Origin: Eremophila alpestris peregrina
Lineage: Eukaryota > Chordata > Aves > Passeriformes > Alaudidae
Length of the DNA stretch: 64,000 nt
Assembly: GCA_009792885.1 (NCBI GenBank)
Contig: WMCF01000009.1
Location: 1,465,054-1,529,053 of the forward strand
Reading direction: 5' to 3'
In this document: one piece after another, positions 22,791 through 35,535 of the stretch
Layout: every line of letters starts with the position of its first letter
Numbering within the stretch: the stretch's first letter is position 1
Notes under the pieces: generated by a model
Seen by the model: the letters and a program-made list of their open reading frames with translations, nothing else
The model's database searches: none
Told to the model about the DNA's origin: nothing
Position numbers and translations under genes: made by a program

Positions 22791-23703
22791 CCCCTTCCTT
22801 TCCTTGTCCTCACTGTGAACACTGCTTCATCCCTGGCAATCACTTCTGGCTCAGGTCCAGCCTTGGGCTTTTCCCAAGGGACCTCTTAGAACAACACTGC
22901 ACCCCTGGCTGTGGTTTCTGCAGCCCTGTGATGTTTCTGGTGCAGACCTGAAGTTCTGCAGCAGTCATGTGCATGGGATCATGCCTTGCTGCCTCCTAGA
23001 CACCTGATGGAGCATTTCCTGTGCATGCTGGATGCAGAGGAGCAGAAAATGGCACATTGCTCCATCATTCCAATTTTAGGGAGGCAATTATATCGATCCT
23101 TGAGAGTACCTACTGTGTCGTTATCATCCTAAGCTTTGTTTTGGCATTCTTGTTCAAGGGACATATAATTAGGAGTAACAAACTTTTACACCAGACAAAG
23201 TTCATCAATTTGTAAACATTTCTGATTGGAGTATGTAGTGCTTTATGAAATACTGGTAATTAAGTCCAGATAACAATCTCTCCAGCCTTTCAGAACAATC
23301 AAACAGAATGTTAATTAAACAATCAGTGTCCTCCATGTAGAAAAAAAGTAGTCCAGGTCACGATAATTAATTATCTTTTGCTCTATTCCCCAAGCAGTTT
23401 TTATGACTGTGGTCTGTGAATATTGAAAATAATCTGGTGATGAGAGACCAGATGGCTAAGGAGGTTGAAAATGGCATGTGTTGCTTTTCACTTGAGGATT
23501 ATGTACTTCATTCAGACATTGCTGCTTTTGATGGCTGTTGAATTGCCTAAATGAAATGAGTTGGTGAACCACAAAATTACCCCAGAACAGGCCATAATTT
23601 GCACCACTGAGGAAGAATTCCTAAGGCTAGAGAAGGATTTAAAGAGGTTTACAGCTGGTTACATTTGGCTTTAATTAATCATTTAGACACCAACTTATTT
23701 AGA
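22791..23703. other. Non-coding DNA, nothing recognised
   Basis: Composition falls back to AT-rich from about 23050. No repeat family or exon identified. Confidence 0.55.
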
Positions 23704-23704
23704 G

Positions 23705-23717
23705 TTCTCTCTCTCTT

Positions 23718-23757
<40 letters not shown>
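23705..23757. repeat. (CT)n followed by (TA)n microsatellite
   Basis: A short imperfect CT run (23705-23722) leads through GTG into about 16 uninterrupted TA units (23725-23757). Pure TA runs are self-complementary and can extrude as cruciforms. Likely polymorphic in length. Confidence 0.95.
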
Positions 23758-23759
<2 letters not shown>

Positions 23760-25352
23760 TAATATGATTTAGGGTATCTATTATATTAGGAATAATTATA
23801 CTATTCCTTAGAAAATGTCGTAATTGGAATATTTATATTATGCCTACTTTTTCTAATGATTTCCAAATTATTAATAATAATTTTAGATTACTCATTTTAG
23901 TTATTTCAAATTATTCCTATTTGTTTTAGGAATAAGAACAGTCTTGATTTCCAAGTTGGACTAATGTAGTGAAAAGGCTTCACTGATGCCTGTGAATTTT
24001 GAATCAAGCCCTTAGAAAGCAGGATGATTTACACAGATTATGAATGTTTGTTTGTTTCTTAACCCACAAAACATATCAAATCCCTTGCCTTTTACAGGAA
24101 TTAGATGTATTTATGGATGTATTGCTTTGTTTGTGATCTCCTTGTCTTCTGGGAGCTTCAATTTCTAATGCAGAGTGCTTGGTACTTTGTATGGAAAATG
24201 CGTTTTTAAAAGTCAGAATAAGAAGTGAAATAAACCACACTCAAGCAAACAGTGTCACAGCTGGATTTTGTAAAAGCAGGGGACAGGGAACTGCAGCAAT
24301 TTTATGCTCAGGCTGAGCCCCTTCATTATTGAAGAAAGTAAGGTAACTCCAATTCCATTTTACCTTCTTGTTGTGCTCCTAGCTTTGTAAGCATCCCTGC
24401 AACTAAGGCATTTTGTGTTTTATTGAAAATTCTGGGAAGGCTCTTTTGTGCTGCGAATTAACTATAATGCTCCTTCCATCTTTTTTTCTTTTTGTTAGGC
24501 TTAAAGCCTATGCTCTGAACGTGGTTTAGGTGAAACTTGAGGTTACTTATTCTGTACTCCTTCTACAAGTACACCTAACAGAAGAAGAAAGGGAATTAAA
24601 TTGTTCCAAGGCAATTCCTTGGCCCTTTGCTGAGTATTTACACTACTGAGTGGGTCATACTGCATCTAAAGGGACACTGGGTTAAGCCCTTCCACTGTCA
24701 TTAGAGGATCCATTTCCAAGGAGTTATGCAAGGAAAAGCCTTTGAGAAGCATCACTTTTCCTTGTCCTTTCTGGCCTGAATTGTTTTGTGATAAGGAACA
24801 TGGTTATTAAAAAGAAAAAAAAAAAAGAAAAAAAAAGAGAAAAACTAAAGAAAGCTGCTTTTTGTGTAAATAAAAAATAATTACTATTAGAGATTGGAAA
24901 AACTCTGTTTTCCTGTTTGTAAGACCACTATGCTCCTATCACTTTGAAAAGCTTTTCAGCTTTTCAGGACTCACAAAGTGTAATTAAGAAACTAAATTAG
25001 TTGCTTCAATAAAAAGCGTCATCACTGAAAGCCCTTTTCACTTAAAGACCAGCTTTTATTTTGGAGCTGCCTCTCTCTTCATTGGTCACATGCTGATCAA
25101 AGATCTGATGATCAGGAAAGTGATTCCTGGCCCCTGACTCTGGAAATTTCAATTGCCCTCCCATAAAAGGGAAATGAGGACGTTTTTCTCTGTACCATGG
25201 AGTTTTTGTGAGAGTTGACATTTCTGAGGCATATCTGAGCACCTCAGGTCATTCTTTATTGATTATATGATTCTCTACTTAAGCCATGACATTTTTATAT
25301 AAATTTATAGATGTAGTACTACTTTTTTTCTTCTGGGGCTGATTTTTGAAAT
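23758..25352. other. Non-coding AT-rich DNA
   Basis: Strongly AT-rich directly after the TA repeat (23760-23930). An A-rich tract with scattered G lies at about 24810-24845. No element family or exon recognised. Confidence 0.55.
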
Positions 25353-25462
25353 CAGAGAATCCTAGAATGGTTTGGGTTGGAATGGTTCTTAAAGATCTCA
25401 TTGAGTTCCAACATCTCCTACCACAGGCAAGGATGCATGCACCAGACCAGATTGCTCAAATT
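25353..25462 (-). mobile_element. CR1 LINE 3' tip
   Basis: About 110 bases: CAGAGAATCCTAGAATGG, GGTTGGAATGG, then TTCTTAAAGATCTCATTGAG and the CACCAGACCAGATTGCTCAAA segment. These are the antisense of an avian CR1 3' UTR. Only the extreme 3' tip is present, with no coding part. Diverged at many positions. Confidence 0.88.
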
Positions 25463-27369
25463 CTGTATACTTAATACAGCACAAAATTAGTACATCTATA
25501 AATTCTATAATTCTACTTTGACTGTTATGTTTCTTCTTCCTTTGCAGGCACTGAGCCAGCAATGCACAGTACATTTAAGATTTTATGAAATGTTTTACCT
25601 GGTGCCCAGTCACAGGATAGTCACATTTTCTTCTTGAAAAATATCCAGTCAACAGAAATGCTAATTTTCTCAACAGGATTTAAAATGCACGTGTAATTTT
25701 TGCAACTTCATATATTATGTAAAGCCTGTCATTTCTCAAGCTGTGCTACTGATGATGTCTGATGAATCCTGAGCACTTGTTATCTCTTACATGGAGCTCT
25801 GCCTAGTCAGCAATGACAGCTGATCAAATGGCTGCTGTAAAAGGCTCACCTTGTCTTGGGGAGACAAGTCTTCAGGACAAACAAAATTCTGGGTGCCAAA
25901 CTGTCAGGGGTATTTCTGCCATCTAGCAGGTGGCCAGTGCTCAAAGGCTGGCTTTCTTTACTCCTTCTTAAAATTCCTGTGGTTTTGGTCACTCCAAAAA
26001 AGAGTAACAACCCTCTGAGTCTTGTGCACACGGCTATGCACTGGATGAGGGATCTCCCAGTTCAGTACAGAAGCTGAATCTGCCTACAAGAATCCATCCT
26101 GCCAGCAAAGGTTTTATTGACTAATTCAAATGCTTTTAACCAAGAGGAAATTTGGAGGCAACCAGCCTATTCACTGACAATTTCCACAGAGAAAAATATC
26201 TCAGAAGAAAGGTATTTCCAGCATTGGCTTAAGCTGCTCAATTTTTAAGAGATAAACCAGAGCTACATTCCTGTTGTGATATACATATGCCTTCAGTAAC
26301 AATCACTAAAGACCAGGTTATTTTTCTGTTGTTCTCACACTATCCATAAAGCTGGCTCCATACCTACCTCTCATGACCTGTTTGAGTACATAAAGCAGAG
26401 TATACCTGATACTGTCTAATATGTGGAGAGGTATGGGCATCTCAGTTCTTAGAGATTTGCATAGAATGAAAGGGGGGTTTTATTCTATTTTATTCTGCTA
26501 CACTGATTCTATTGTCAGTAGAATGTTCTTAGGATTCTTCAGCCTTCAAGGACACGATTTCTTTTGCAGTGGCCTTTATGAGAGCAACTTCACAGCTCAG
26601 CCAGTTTTAAGGGTTAAATTCTTTTCAAGCACTGATGGACAGAATTTTTTCAAGATATCTTATAATAGCCAAATCACTTCAAAGAACTCATCATGGGACT
26701 ACAGAAGTCAGAGGTTATTGGATGTCTTTCAGTACATGCTATGGAAATGCTCATCCTCTGATGAAAGCCAGGACTAACTTAAAAGTCAGGACAGAAACCT
26801 AGAGCTATCCATGATCCCGTAGTGCAGCTTGTTTTCTTCCCACAGCTGTGGGTAACAGTGGGAGATACGAAGTCTCCATGAAAGAGACCATAGTTATGTT
26901 CAGCCACCTGTGGTCTCTGTTCCTGGCAATTACAGCTATTAATCTTCATATGACACCAAATATTTGGATGCCTCTAGGGAATGGATTTTTCTCTTCTTAC
27001 AGTGCTACCAAATTTGTGCTAGTGCACAAATTAAGGTCACACTGATCAGTCTTGTTCCCCCTGACTCTAGCAATGGCACAGCATGTGCAAGGTTCCCTAC
27101 CCAAAACCTTCTACCAGGTTTCCTGTGGGCTCTGCTTCTGCTCCCAGGACCTTGAGCACCCCTCTTGCTCTGCAGGGGCCTCTGTGTCAGGTTTCATGTC
27201 TGGCATTGATGGAGCAATCCTACTCAGGCCTGGAAGGGTGGAAATGCACAGAACACCTGAGTCTGAAGGCATTGCTGGGTTTCTTGACATCTTATTCCCA
27301 AACACCAAGAGAAATTTGGAATCACATATGTGTGTGTGTGTGTTGTGGTGTGGAGTCTAGAGGGTAAGT
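25463..27369. other. Non-coding DNA, nothing recognised
   Basis: No repeat family identified before the CR1 at 27370. A 118-codon plus-strand frame at 26421-26777 and frames near 27052-27360 have no domain or splice support. A short GT run lies at about 27328-27342. Confidence 0.5.
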
Positions 27370-27825
27370 CAAATAAAGAGCAGCTGAGGGAGCTGGGGGT
27401 GCTCAGCCTGGAGAAAAGGAGGCCAGAAGGGACTTTATCCTCCCTATAACAGCCTGAAAGGAGGCTGTAGCTGGCTGGGGATCAGCCTGTTCTCCAGGCA
27501 GCCAATGACAGGACAAGAGGACTTGGCCTCAGGCAGTGCCAGGGGAGAGGCAGGTTGGACATCAGGAAGAATTTCTTCATGGAAAGGGTTGTTGAACACT
27601 GGAATGGACTGCCCAAGGAGGTGGTGGAGTCACCATCCCTGGAAGTGTTCAAGGAATGACTTGGATGTGGCATTTAGTGCAAAAGCCTAGTTGAGAAGAT
27701 GTTGACTGGTCAAAGGTTGGACTTGATGATCTTGGAGCCCCTTTCCAAACCTGACTGATTCTGTGAAATACTGTGAAATACTGTGAAATACTTTGAAATA
27801 CTGTGAAATACTATGAAATACTGTA
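27370..27825 (+). mobile_element. CR1 LINE 3' end with expanded decamer tail
   Basis: A plus-strand CR1 of a GGTTGGACTTGATGATCTTGG type. The coding remnant at 27569-27658 reads RKNFFMERVVEHWNGLPKEV followed by VESPSLEVFKE and a stop, the conserved C-terminal end of the CR1 polyprotein. Upstream, the stretch from about 27380 (GAGCAGCTGAGGGAGCTGGG, CTCAGCCTGGAG) is typical of the preceding part. The 3' tail is six tandem copies of a 10-base unit, CTGTGAAATA with single-base variants, at 27761-27820, in place of the usual roughly 8-base ATTCTATG-type repeat. 5' truncated and inactive. Confidence 0.94.
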
Positions 27826-28544
27826 GATATGTCCTTGGTTTCAATCTATGCTGGCAAACAGAGCAGCATCCAGGAGAGAGATGACCTAAGGAAGATTTCT
27901 AATCATCATCATTTGCTGGCAACCCAAAGAGAAAAAACAGAAACTATGAATTTCCCCCTTATCTCACTCTCCCCCTACATGCATTCCCCTTGAGAGAAGT
28001 ACATTCACTTCAATTCAGAAAGATGCTCCACCATTTCACAGAGCTGGATTTTAGTCCCCATTGCCAGAGGCTGGCTGAATTAGTCTTTCTGTCTTTCCTG
28101 CCCTGAAATCAATCTATCATCTGCTCTATTTTGTCTCAGCAATTTCTCTCAGATGAGCCTGGCTTGGCAGAAAGGGAACTCTGTGCAGGCCTTGACTACA
28201 ATAAAACTCAGCTTCTTGCACCTCAGAGAAAAAGAGTGAAGTTTTATGACAGTGGTTATTTTTAATGCCAGAACAGAATGAAGGGTAGTAATGCCTAGTG
28301 GACTTAAAACCATGAATCTTTTTACTGGCTCAGCTCAGAATTTACATTATGTCTGTTTTCCTGACCATTCAGGAAATTCTTGGCCCTCAAAATGCCTACT
28401 ACTATTTACCTATCTAGTCATGTTATCAGAAATAATCTATATTTCAAGGTGGTCAATCAATTTTTTTTTTCTCTTTTGAATTCTGCTGTTGCTCTTCTCC
28501 AAAGTGCAGGGATAGAATGGGAGGATAGGAACACATGGTTGCAG
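27826..28544. other. Non-coding DNA, nothing recognised
   Basis: Between two plus-strand CR1 fragments. No exon, RNA gene or other repeat recognised. Confidence 0.55.
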
Positions 28545-28745
28545 CACAAAATATTTTCTTTGGGAAAACATTTTTCTCATGAGGATAGCCAAACTCTGGA
28601 ACAAGCTACCCAAAGAGACTGTGAAAACTCCTCTCCTGGAGATATTCAGAGCATGAGTGGACAAGGTTTTGAGCAGTCTCATCTAAGCTGTTCTTGCTTC
28701 AAGCAGAGGGTTAATCCAATGACCTATGGAAATCCCTTTCAATAG
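28545..28745 (+). mobile_element. Diverged CR1 LINE 3' end
   Basis: Faint but consistent CR1 3' signature on the plus strand: AACTCTGGAACAAGCTACCC (the W-N-x-L-P block), CTCCTGGAGATATTCAGAGC, GACAAGGTTTTGAGCAGTCT, then CCAATGACCTATGGAAATCCCTTTC near the end. Coding frames are broken. An older, more diverged copy than 27370-27825. Confidence 0.75.
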
Positions 28746-30779
28746 AAATCACTTGTTTATGACTCATATCCTCCTTACATGTTCCTGAGATTACTAAGAG
28801 AACATCGGTGCCTCCCTTCCATGAGCCAGCTATGCAGGTCTTTGTTGCATGTTGGCCTCTTAGCCAGCACTAAAAAGACTAAAAGACTAAAAATCCTTTC
28901 TAGGGCTGTGAAAAAGCAAAGTGAGCACCTATACAGCAACCCACTCCAGATGAAGTCTTGTTCACTGCTAAATTATCTGGAAGAGGCTATCAACAGTGTT
29001 CTGCTAAATCAGCTACCTCTTACCTAGTAACTGATTATTGGTGTAAAAATTACATAGCAATTGGCTAAAAAATTAAGAAGCATTACTGGAAAGACACATC
29101 ACTCTAAGGAGATGGACTTTTCCATTTGTGTCCACAAACATCTATACTGTCAACAGTCTGAAAAATGCCACCAAGAAGGCCATGAAGGCTCTATTACAGA
29201 GAAATAATATCAGCACCTGAACTTATGAAATATTGTTGATACTTCCTCATCCACCTGAGGTGTTTCAAAGTGAGAAACCTTTTCCCTCTTTGTCATTTAA
29301 TCCCATATTTCAAGAAGTGATAACAAATCAATTGCATTTAACAGTGTTCTTAAACAAGTTGAGTATATACCACTGCGTTAAATGTAAGGCAGAAGTATCA
29401 ATCTTTTCCAGTTGCCCACCACCAAAACACCATGTACTGTAATTGTTCCATTTCTTTCCAAAAACTGGAATCACCATAGCCTTGAAAGCATATTAGAATT
29501 TTTCTTCATGACAGAAATATGATCTGTACTGTGGTCTCTTTAAGTTCTTATTGGTACTTTCTTGGGAGATGAGATTTGAAACAAAATTAGCTTGTGAGAT
29601 ACTGCAAGATTGTACAAAAGCACTTTTCTAAAAAAAAAAAATTATTTTTACTTTTCTCAGTGGAAAGCTAGAAAACATAACAACCTGGTTTTGCAGTTTT
29701 TATTGTGCTACTCTAATTTTTTCCTGTTGGGTGCATTGAAAAAAAAACCACACCGCATTTCCAAATCATTATTTTCAGAGTTGCATATTGCTAGCAATGA
29801 AACAGTCAGTGCTAACTCTGCCAGCATCTTCTCGACAATAAATGCCATTTGAAATGATTATGTGAGCTAGAGAGGTTGGAATAGGTGCTTTGCTTCAGTT
29901 GCCTTTCTCCCTGAATGCTGCTTTCTGCATATAGATATAATGTGCTTAGGCTTTGGCTGATATGGCACTTTTCTGTACTTTCTGTACTTTCTGAAGCATG
30001 ATCTTCCATCCCTTCCCAACGTGTAAGATGACAACAAGCAAGGTAAAATGACAGCCCCACTTTCTGCTGTATCTTTTGGAGGTCAGAGGGCAGGGAGTTG
30101 TAGGCTTCAAAATTAATTTGTTATTTCAGCTCAACACCCAGGCAGCTCCAGTGCCCTTGTACTGTTGAAATGTTGAAGATTCTTAGTCTGGAATTTGGAT
30201 GGCCACAAAGTGACAGGTGACAAGAGAAATGAGTTTTTCCTGAGTGAATATAACCTACATTTTAATCCATGGCATCAATTCTTGAAGTATTTTGCTAAAT
30301 CAGTCACATGCTATGAGGCAATACTGCACAGAGAAGAAGAGGAAAATCCATTTAGAAAGCACATAATGAGGTAAGATTTCTGCTGGTGTACATTGCTGAG
30401 GAACAGAAAATTGTCGAGCTATAAAACATTCATGAGAAACGCGAATGATAAGGTTCTTGTTCAAAACTGTAAAATCAGTGTTTCGATTCTGAACTCTATT
30501 TTTGGAAGTTGTTCCTTGTTCCTGAAAAATTGCTTTGTGCTGGAAGGTAGCAATAAAGATGATAACCCTGGAGAAATGTTGTCTTATTCTACTGGGTCTG
30601 GTTCCTATTAGAAAAAGGCAGGAATTTTTTAGTAGAAGTTCCTTTTGGCCAAGTAATAAGTGCTCAATTTCTGATTATATTTACATGCTACCCAACCATC
30701 TACCAGCAGGAAATTGTATTTAGGAAGAAATGTGTTTAAGAGAATCCCCACCCATCATGATACAATGGTCAGTGTCAGT
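28746..30779. other. Non-coding DNA, nothing recognised
   Basis: AT-rich, with several frames of 60 to 82 codons but none with splice signals or recognisable protein. No repeat identified. Confidence 0.5.
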
Positions 30780-30925
30780 CTCCATCATGGAATCACCATC
30801 CCGGAAAATGTTCAAAAAATGAGTAGTGGCACTTGGCAATATGATTTAGTGAGCTTGGTGGTATTTGATTGGAGGTTGATTATCTTGGAGATCTTTTCCA
30901 ACCTCAATTATTCCATGATTCTTCT
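30780..30925 (+). mobile_element. CR1 LINE 3' tip, diverged
   Basis: About 145 bases of CR1 tail on the plus strand: GGAATCACCATCCCGGAAAATGTTC (the S-P-S-L-E-x-F region), then GGAGGTTGATTATCTTGGAG, ATCTTTTCCAACC and a TTCCATGATTCT end. No usable frame remains. Confidence 0.85.
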
Positions 30926-33900
30926 CTGTGGCTCCTGCTTTAGAAGCCAGAGGCCATTTGAGTCTCAATAGCACCTGGTTGATCCATTCTGCAGCTGGGG
31001 TTTGGATATCAATGGCTCTCCATGGCAATTGGTGCTGGTAGTGCTCTAGGGAGGACCTTGGGGAAAGCCAAATGGAGGGAGATTACTCTGCAGTCTGCTG
31101 GACAGAGTCTGCAGAGCCCCCATGAATTCTGAAAATGAGGAAAAGTTACTCAAGGTCATTCAGGACCAGATTTTTCTCCTTAAACAATTTAGGCATCTTA
31201 ATGTGGGAAATTAAGCTCAAACACCCTCATGATAAGCTCTCCAGATGCCCGTCTGCAACATTAGTTTGTGAAGTACCTGTAAAATCAGGCCCCTTGGCGG
31301 AACTGAACAAAGCCTAAGTAAGTTTCTGATTTAGGACATGAATGTTGTGACAGGAGCCAGGTGCATTTGGAGCACGTTCTCTTCTCTGAGAAAGCATGTC
31401 CTCTGACATCAGAAACCATTTGGCCTTACTGAGAAGTGTGTGGCCTGACCCCCAAAATTTCCTGCTACTTTGTGTATGGCAGAAAATTGTGCTGCTAAGA
31501 CAAGGGAGCTTGAGAGTGTGTGTCAGCCCGATCCTGATGGCAAGGAGCTGACAGAGCTGCCATGAGGGATGAAGATGTCTCATGGAGTTGATGCAGCTGA
31601 AGATCTGAGGGTAAGTCTGATGCAGATGCCATTTCTGAGCCTGTCCCAGCGGCAGCATTGAGGAAATCTGTGTACATTCTTTACCTTGTCAAGTCACTTC
31701 CATTTATTCTCATAAAAGTCTATTGTGCAGATATTAATATCTGCAGCTCTCCTTAATTTCTGCTGTCATGATGCGCTTTTATTACATTAGAGTGACCTGA
31801 AACTGTGTCCTATCCTCATAGATCCCATTTTCACAGCTTGCACTGTGGGTTTAATTTCACAGTTTTTAGTTTCCCAGCTTAAAAATATGAACAACTTATG
31901 GAGCAAAATTAACAGTTTATTAGAAATATCACTCACTGCAAAAGTCTTAAGGGTAATTCGCAGCTCTATAAAAGGTCGTATTATAAATAATTGCTTGATG
32001 AATATGGACCATGTCTGTTTGTCATTAAACACCAGCAGAGAGCTAATGCACTTTAATAGTCCTGCTAACTGTTATCTGACAGGCAAAGAAATCACAACCA
32101 AATGCAACAATTACGCTGAACAATTGCTTCTTACTCTTTTTTCTTTACACAAAAGGTAAAATAATGACATATGCTGTTGTCTTCACACATCAGCAGTGGT
32201 CACGACTTTTACTCCTACAAAACATGGTAACCAATAACTTAAATATTGCAATGCTGTTGCACTGTTTATCAAACAAAATATCCCATCAATTCCACTCTTT
32301 TACATGTGGAAAGGCTGCACTCACAGTGCATAACAGTGAAAACTGTTACTCCCCATCCTGTTTGTAGAGAACATGTTCAAGGTTCCTGATGTAATCACTG
32401 TATTAACTGGGCCCTTGTGATCCACACATACTGTGTAGTTCTCTATTTAGGATTGGAAGATATAGTTTTAAATCTCATTCAAGACAAAGAAGTTTTTAGT
32501 GAGATTTCTCTAATAACTGCAATTACTTCTATTTTAATTAAGGTCTTACTGTATTCAGTTGTGCCTGAACCTAATTACAGCACATGTAGTCCTTCTAGTA
32601 AGGATAAGGCCACAGTTTGTTGCCTTTGAGAATGGATGCAGAAAGATAAAGGACACTGATAGTGATGGATTCCCCTTAGAAAATGTCTGGCTCTATTCCA
32701 GAAGAATTCCTGGTTAGAGAGGCTAAAAGATACTCCATTCCCTTACTTCCATTTGCCTTATAGCATCTGTCCCAAAGGCCAGGGATAATTAATCTGCCTC
32801 CTCCCAGCTGCCTTTGGAGAGGCTTTTCTACACACCAGGGACTCCTTTAAGTCTGCCCCAAGCACCTGTGAATCCCATAATCTTCTACTCAACCCATCCT
32901 GGAAGGTCCCTGTGGAGTCCCCTTCAGTTCTCTCCATAAGAAGAAGTGATTCTGTCATACTTGAGTTGCTTTGCATTAAGAACTTTCCACAGATAAGATG
33001 GGTACTGACCTAAATCACAAGGTAATCTATTTGTCTAAGAAATTATTTAAGCCAAGGAATATCAGGTGGTGCAGCGGCTCAGCCAACAGGAAATAAGGCT
33101 GTAGGGTGTGGTCACTTCATTAGCCACAGTCAGCTCCTCAGACTACTTTGGCATTTAGATGCCATAGTGAATTGAACCCCTAAGTATTGAGAGGAAGCAT
33201 GTGCATAAAATCCATGAGAAAAGTTAAACTTTTATTCAGGTCAGGATCCAACAAATGTGCCTGAAGCCATATAGTGATTGAGACAAATTAAATTGCTTAT
33301 TAATTGATCTCTGTCTACCCAGGGCTGTAAGTAGTCCAGCACCACCATGGGATAAAGGGTATGTGACCTTGTAATTAAGTGCTGTGTCATGATGAGCATG
33401 CACAAGGGCATGTTGAAATGAAGTAACATAGGCACACCCTTGATTTTGGAATTTATTGAACTTTGCAATGTTGGTAGAGTTTGGCTAACGCAGTTTCTTG
33501 GTTACTGTGAGGTAAATGTCTTAAGTGAGAGTTTGAAAGTAAATCAATTTAATAAATAAACTACTGATTAGAAATAGGAACAGTATTATCAGACAGTTGA
33601 TCTTTGTTCTGGTGAAATGGGATTACATTATGAATCTGAAATAATATCAGGTAGAACCTATTCTGTTTTCAGAGGCAAGACAGGACATAAGGTGTCATGA
33701 CAAATAATCACACCTGAGAGATTATGACTTGGTTGCAGAATCTGGTTGCCCCAGTTTTTTGTTCAAACAGGATGAGTAGTTTAAGGGAAAGAGATACTTA
33801 TGCTTTTAAGGAAAGGATTTGTTTGACATTTCTTTACCCTGGACCTACCCTGGGAAGTGACACTTGCACAGTGAGAAATGAGCAGCTTCCCAAGAGGAGA

Positions 33901-34685
33901 AGCTGGTTATGCTTCTCCAGCAGGTTTAGAAGCTCCTGCCCTTCCAGTTACCTCCCTATTTTTCCTTGACTTGAAAGTTCACTGAGTTGGCAGGATGTTT
34001 AAAGAATATCCTACCTGCAGCTTACCCTGTGCTGTGGTCAGCAGGGACTTGCAGAAGGGCCATTGGTAAACCCTGTATAAAGAGACTGCTTCCTGCAAAA
34101 ATATTTCATGTTTCTGATTTTAGTTTATTTATTGCTTTTTCCTAGAAGCTCCCTGGAGTCTTGGACAGCTCAGAAATACCAGGCTGGCATTTCTAACCTT
34201 GACTATTCAGTCTTAGCTGAAAGGTTTACAAAAAATCTAATTTCTTACCTACACAAACAGTGGAATTACACAACTGCTAGGGATGGCATGTGGGCATTGC
34301 GACCACCCAAATTTATTCCTTTACAAGAGATCCTTGGAATAGCAAAGTAAAGTCTCCAGATGTTGCTGTCTTCAGTTGAGTGTAACAGAGAAAAAAAGAA
34401 ACCCCAGGTTGCACCGAAGTCTGTCAAATATATTAGGCCAAGTCATGGCAGAACTGCTGGTATAAACACAATGTAAATACTAGGATAGACATACACTAAA
34501 CTCTGATGTGTTTTCATCCCCAAACAGGTCTAGAAAGGACCTTTTATAAAATACTATCTAAACTGTCCCAGGATGCTCAACAGAGGCAATTAAACAATCG
34601 TATCCTAGAACAAGTCTTGTCAAATAAAGTGCAAGTTTTTAAATGTAGTATGGAGAAAAGGCATGGCTACATGCTGCTTTTGCTT
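30926..34685. other. Long non-coding stretch, nothing recognised
   Basis: About 3.8 kb, AT-rich, without an identifiable element, exon or RNA gene. The largest open frames (about 104 to 114 codons, near 31314-31658 and 31845-32159) are unremarkable. It may include conserved non-coding DNA, but that cannot be judged from one sequence. Confidence 0.5.
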
Positions 34686-34838
34686 CCCCATTCCTGGAAG
34701 TGTTCCAGGCCAACTTGGACAGAGCTCTGAGCAATCTGGTCTAGTGATAGGCATTCCTACCTGTGGCAGAAATGTTGGCACAAGATGAACTTTAAGGTCT
34801 CTTCCAACCCAAATCTTCCTGAGTCTGTGATGTGGCAC
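34686..34838 (+). mobile_element. CR1 LINE 3' tip
   Basis: Plus-strand CR1 tail: CCATTCCTGGAAGTGTTCCAGGCCAACTTGG, GAGCAATCTGGTCTAGTG, then AACTTTAAGGTCTCTTCCAACCC and a degenerate GAGTCTGTGATG end. Last about 150 bases only. No frame intact. Confidence 0.9.
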
Positions 34839-35284
34839 AAAAGCAAGTGGCAGGGTAATGGGGAGACATGTAAGGATCACAGTATTGCCCAGGCTGTAGG
34901 ACCAAAGTTAGCTGTTCTCAGCTTCCAGGTACAATAATTTGGGATAATGTGTTTTGGTTTTGAATTTTTGGGGTTTTTTTGGTGTGGGTTTTTGTTTGTT
35001 TGTTTCCTTGTTGTTTTAGTTGTTGTTGTGGGGTTTTTAAAAAATATACTTGTAGTGATGTGAGCAGAAGAATGTATCTTCCCTGAAACTTGTGAATGCA
35101 TCTTCTCTTAAACTTGTAATGAATGTTTTTTGTAGTAAGGTTTCAAACCTGTGCAAAACATTTTTCATTGCAAACTTTCATAACCACCAGTCAAAAGTCT
35201 TAGAAAGCTGAGCTTATGATGTTTCCTTAAGAGCAGGAGAGCATTCCCTTGCCCCAGGCAGCGTGACCTAAACTGGTTTTATTC
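34839..35284. repeat. G/T-rich low-complexity tract in unique DNA
   Basis: Within this interval about 34951-35042 is almost only G and T on the plus strand (GGGG and TTTT runs, GTTTGTTTGTTT, TTGTTGTTGTGGGG). It is the strand-flipped counterpart of the A/C tract at 20196-20425. The rest holds nothing recognised. Confidence 0.7.
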
Positions 35285-35383
35285 CTCATAGATGAGTGTC
35301 CAGATTGTCCTTCAAAGCCTTTAAATACTGTCTACATCCTCATTAAGCAATCTGTTCAAGACTTTGCTTGCCTTACTCTTTTT

Positions 35384-35535
35384 GTTGGTATCCAGTCTAG
35401 ATTCCTTTTATTCAAACTCATTATTTCTTACCTTTCTCAGGATGGGCAGGAGAAAGAGTTTATACCCATTCTAGATTCCTTTTATTTCAACTCATTGTTG
35501 CTTGTCTTTCTCAGGGTGGGCATGAAAAAAGTTCA
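35384..35535. repeat. Tandem duplication, period 74 bases
   Basis: Two imperfect copies, 35384-35457 and 35458-35535, inside the ancient LINE relic. Both contain TCTAGATTCCTTTTATT, then TTTCTCAGG, TGGGCA and an AAAG-rich end. The family I recall has a single copy of this region, so the duplication arose in this locus or lineage. The copies now differ at several positions, so it is not recent. Confidence 0.9.
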
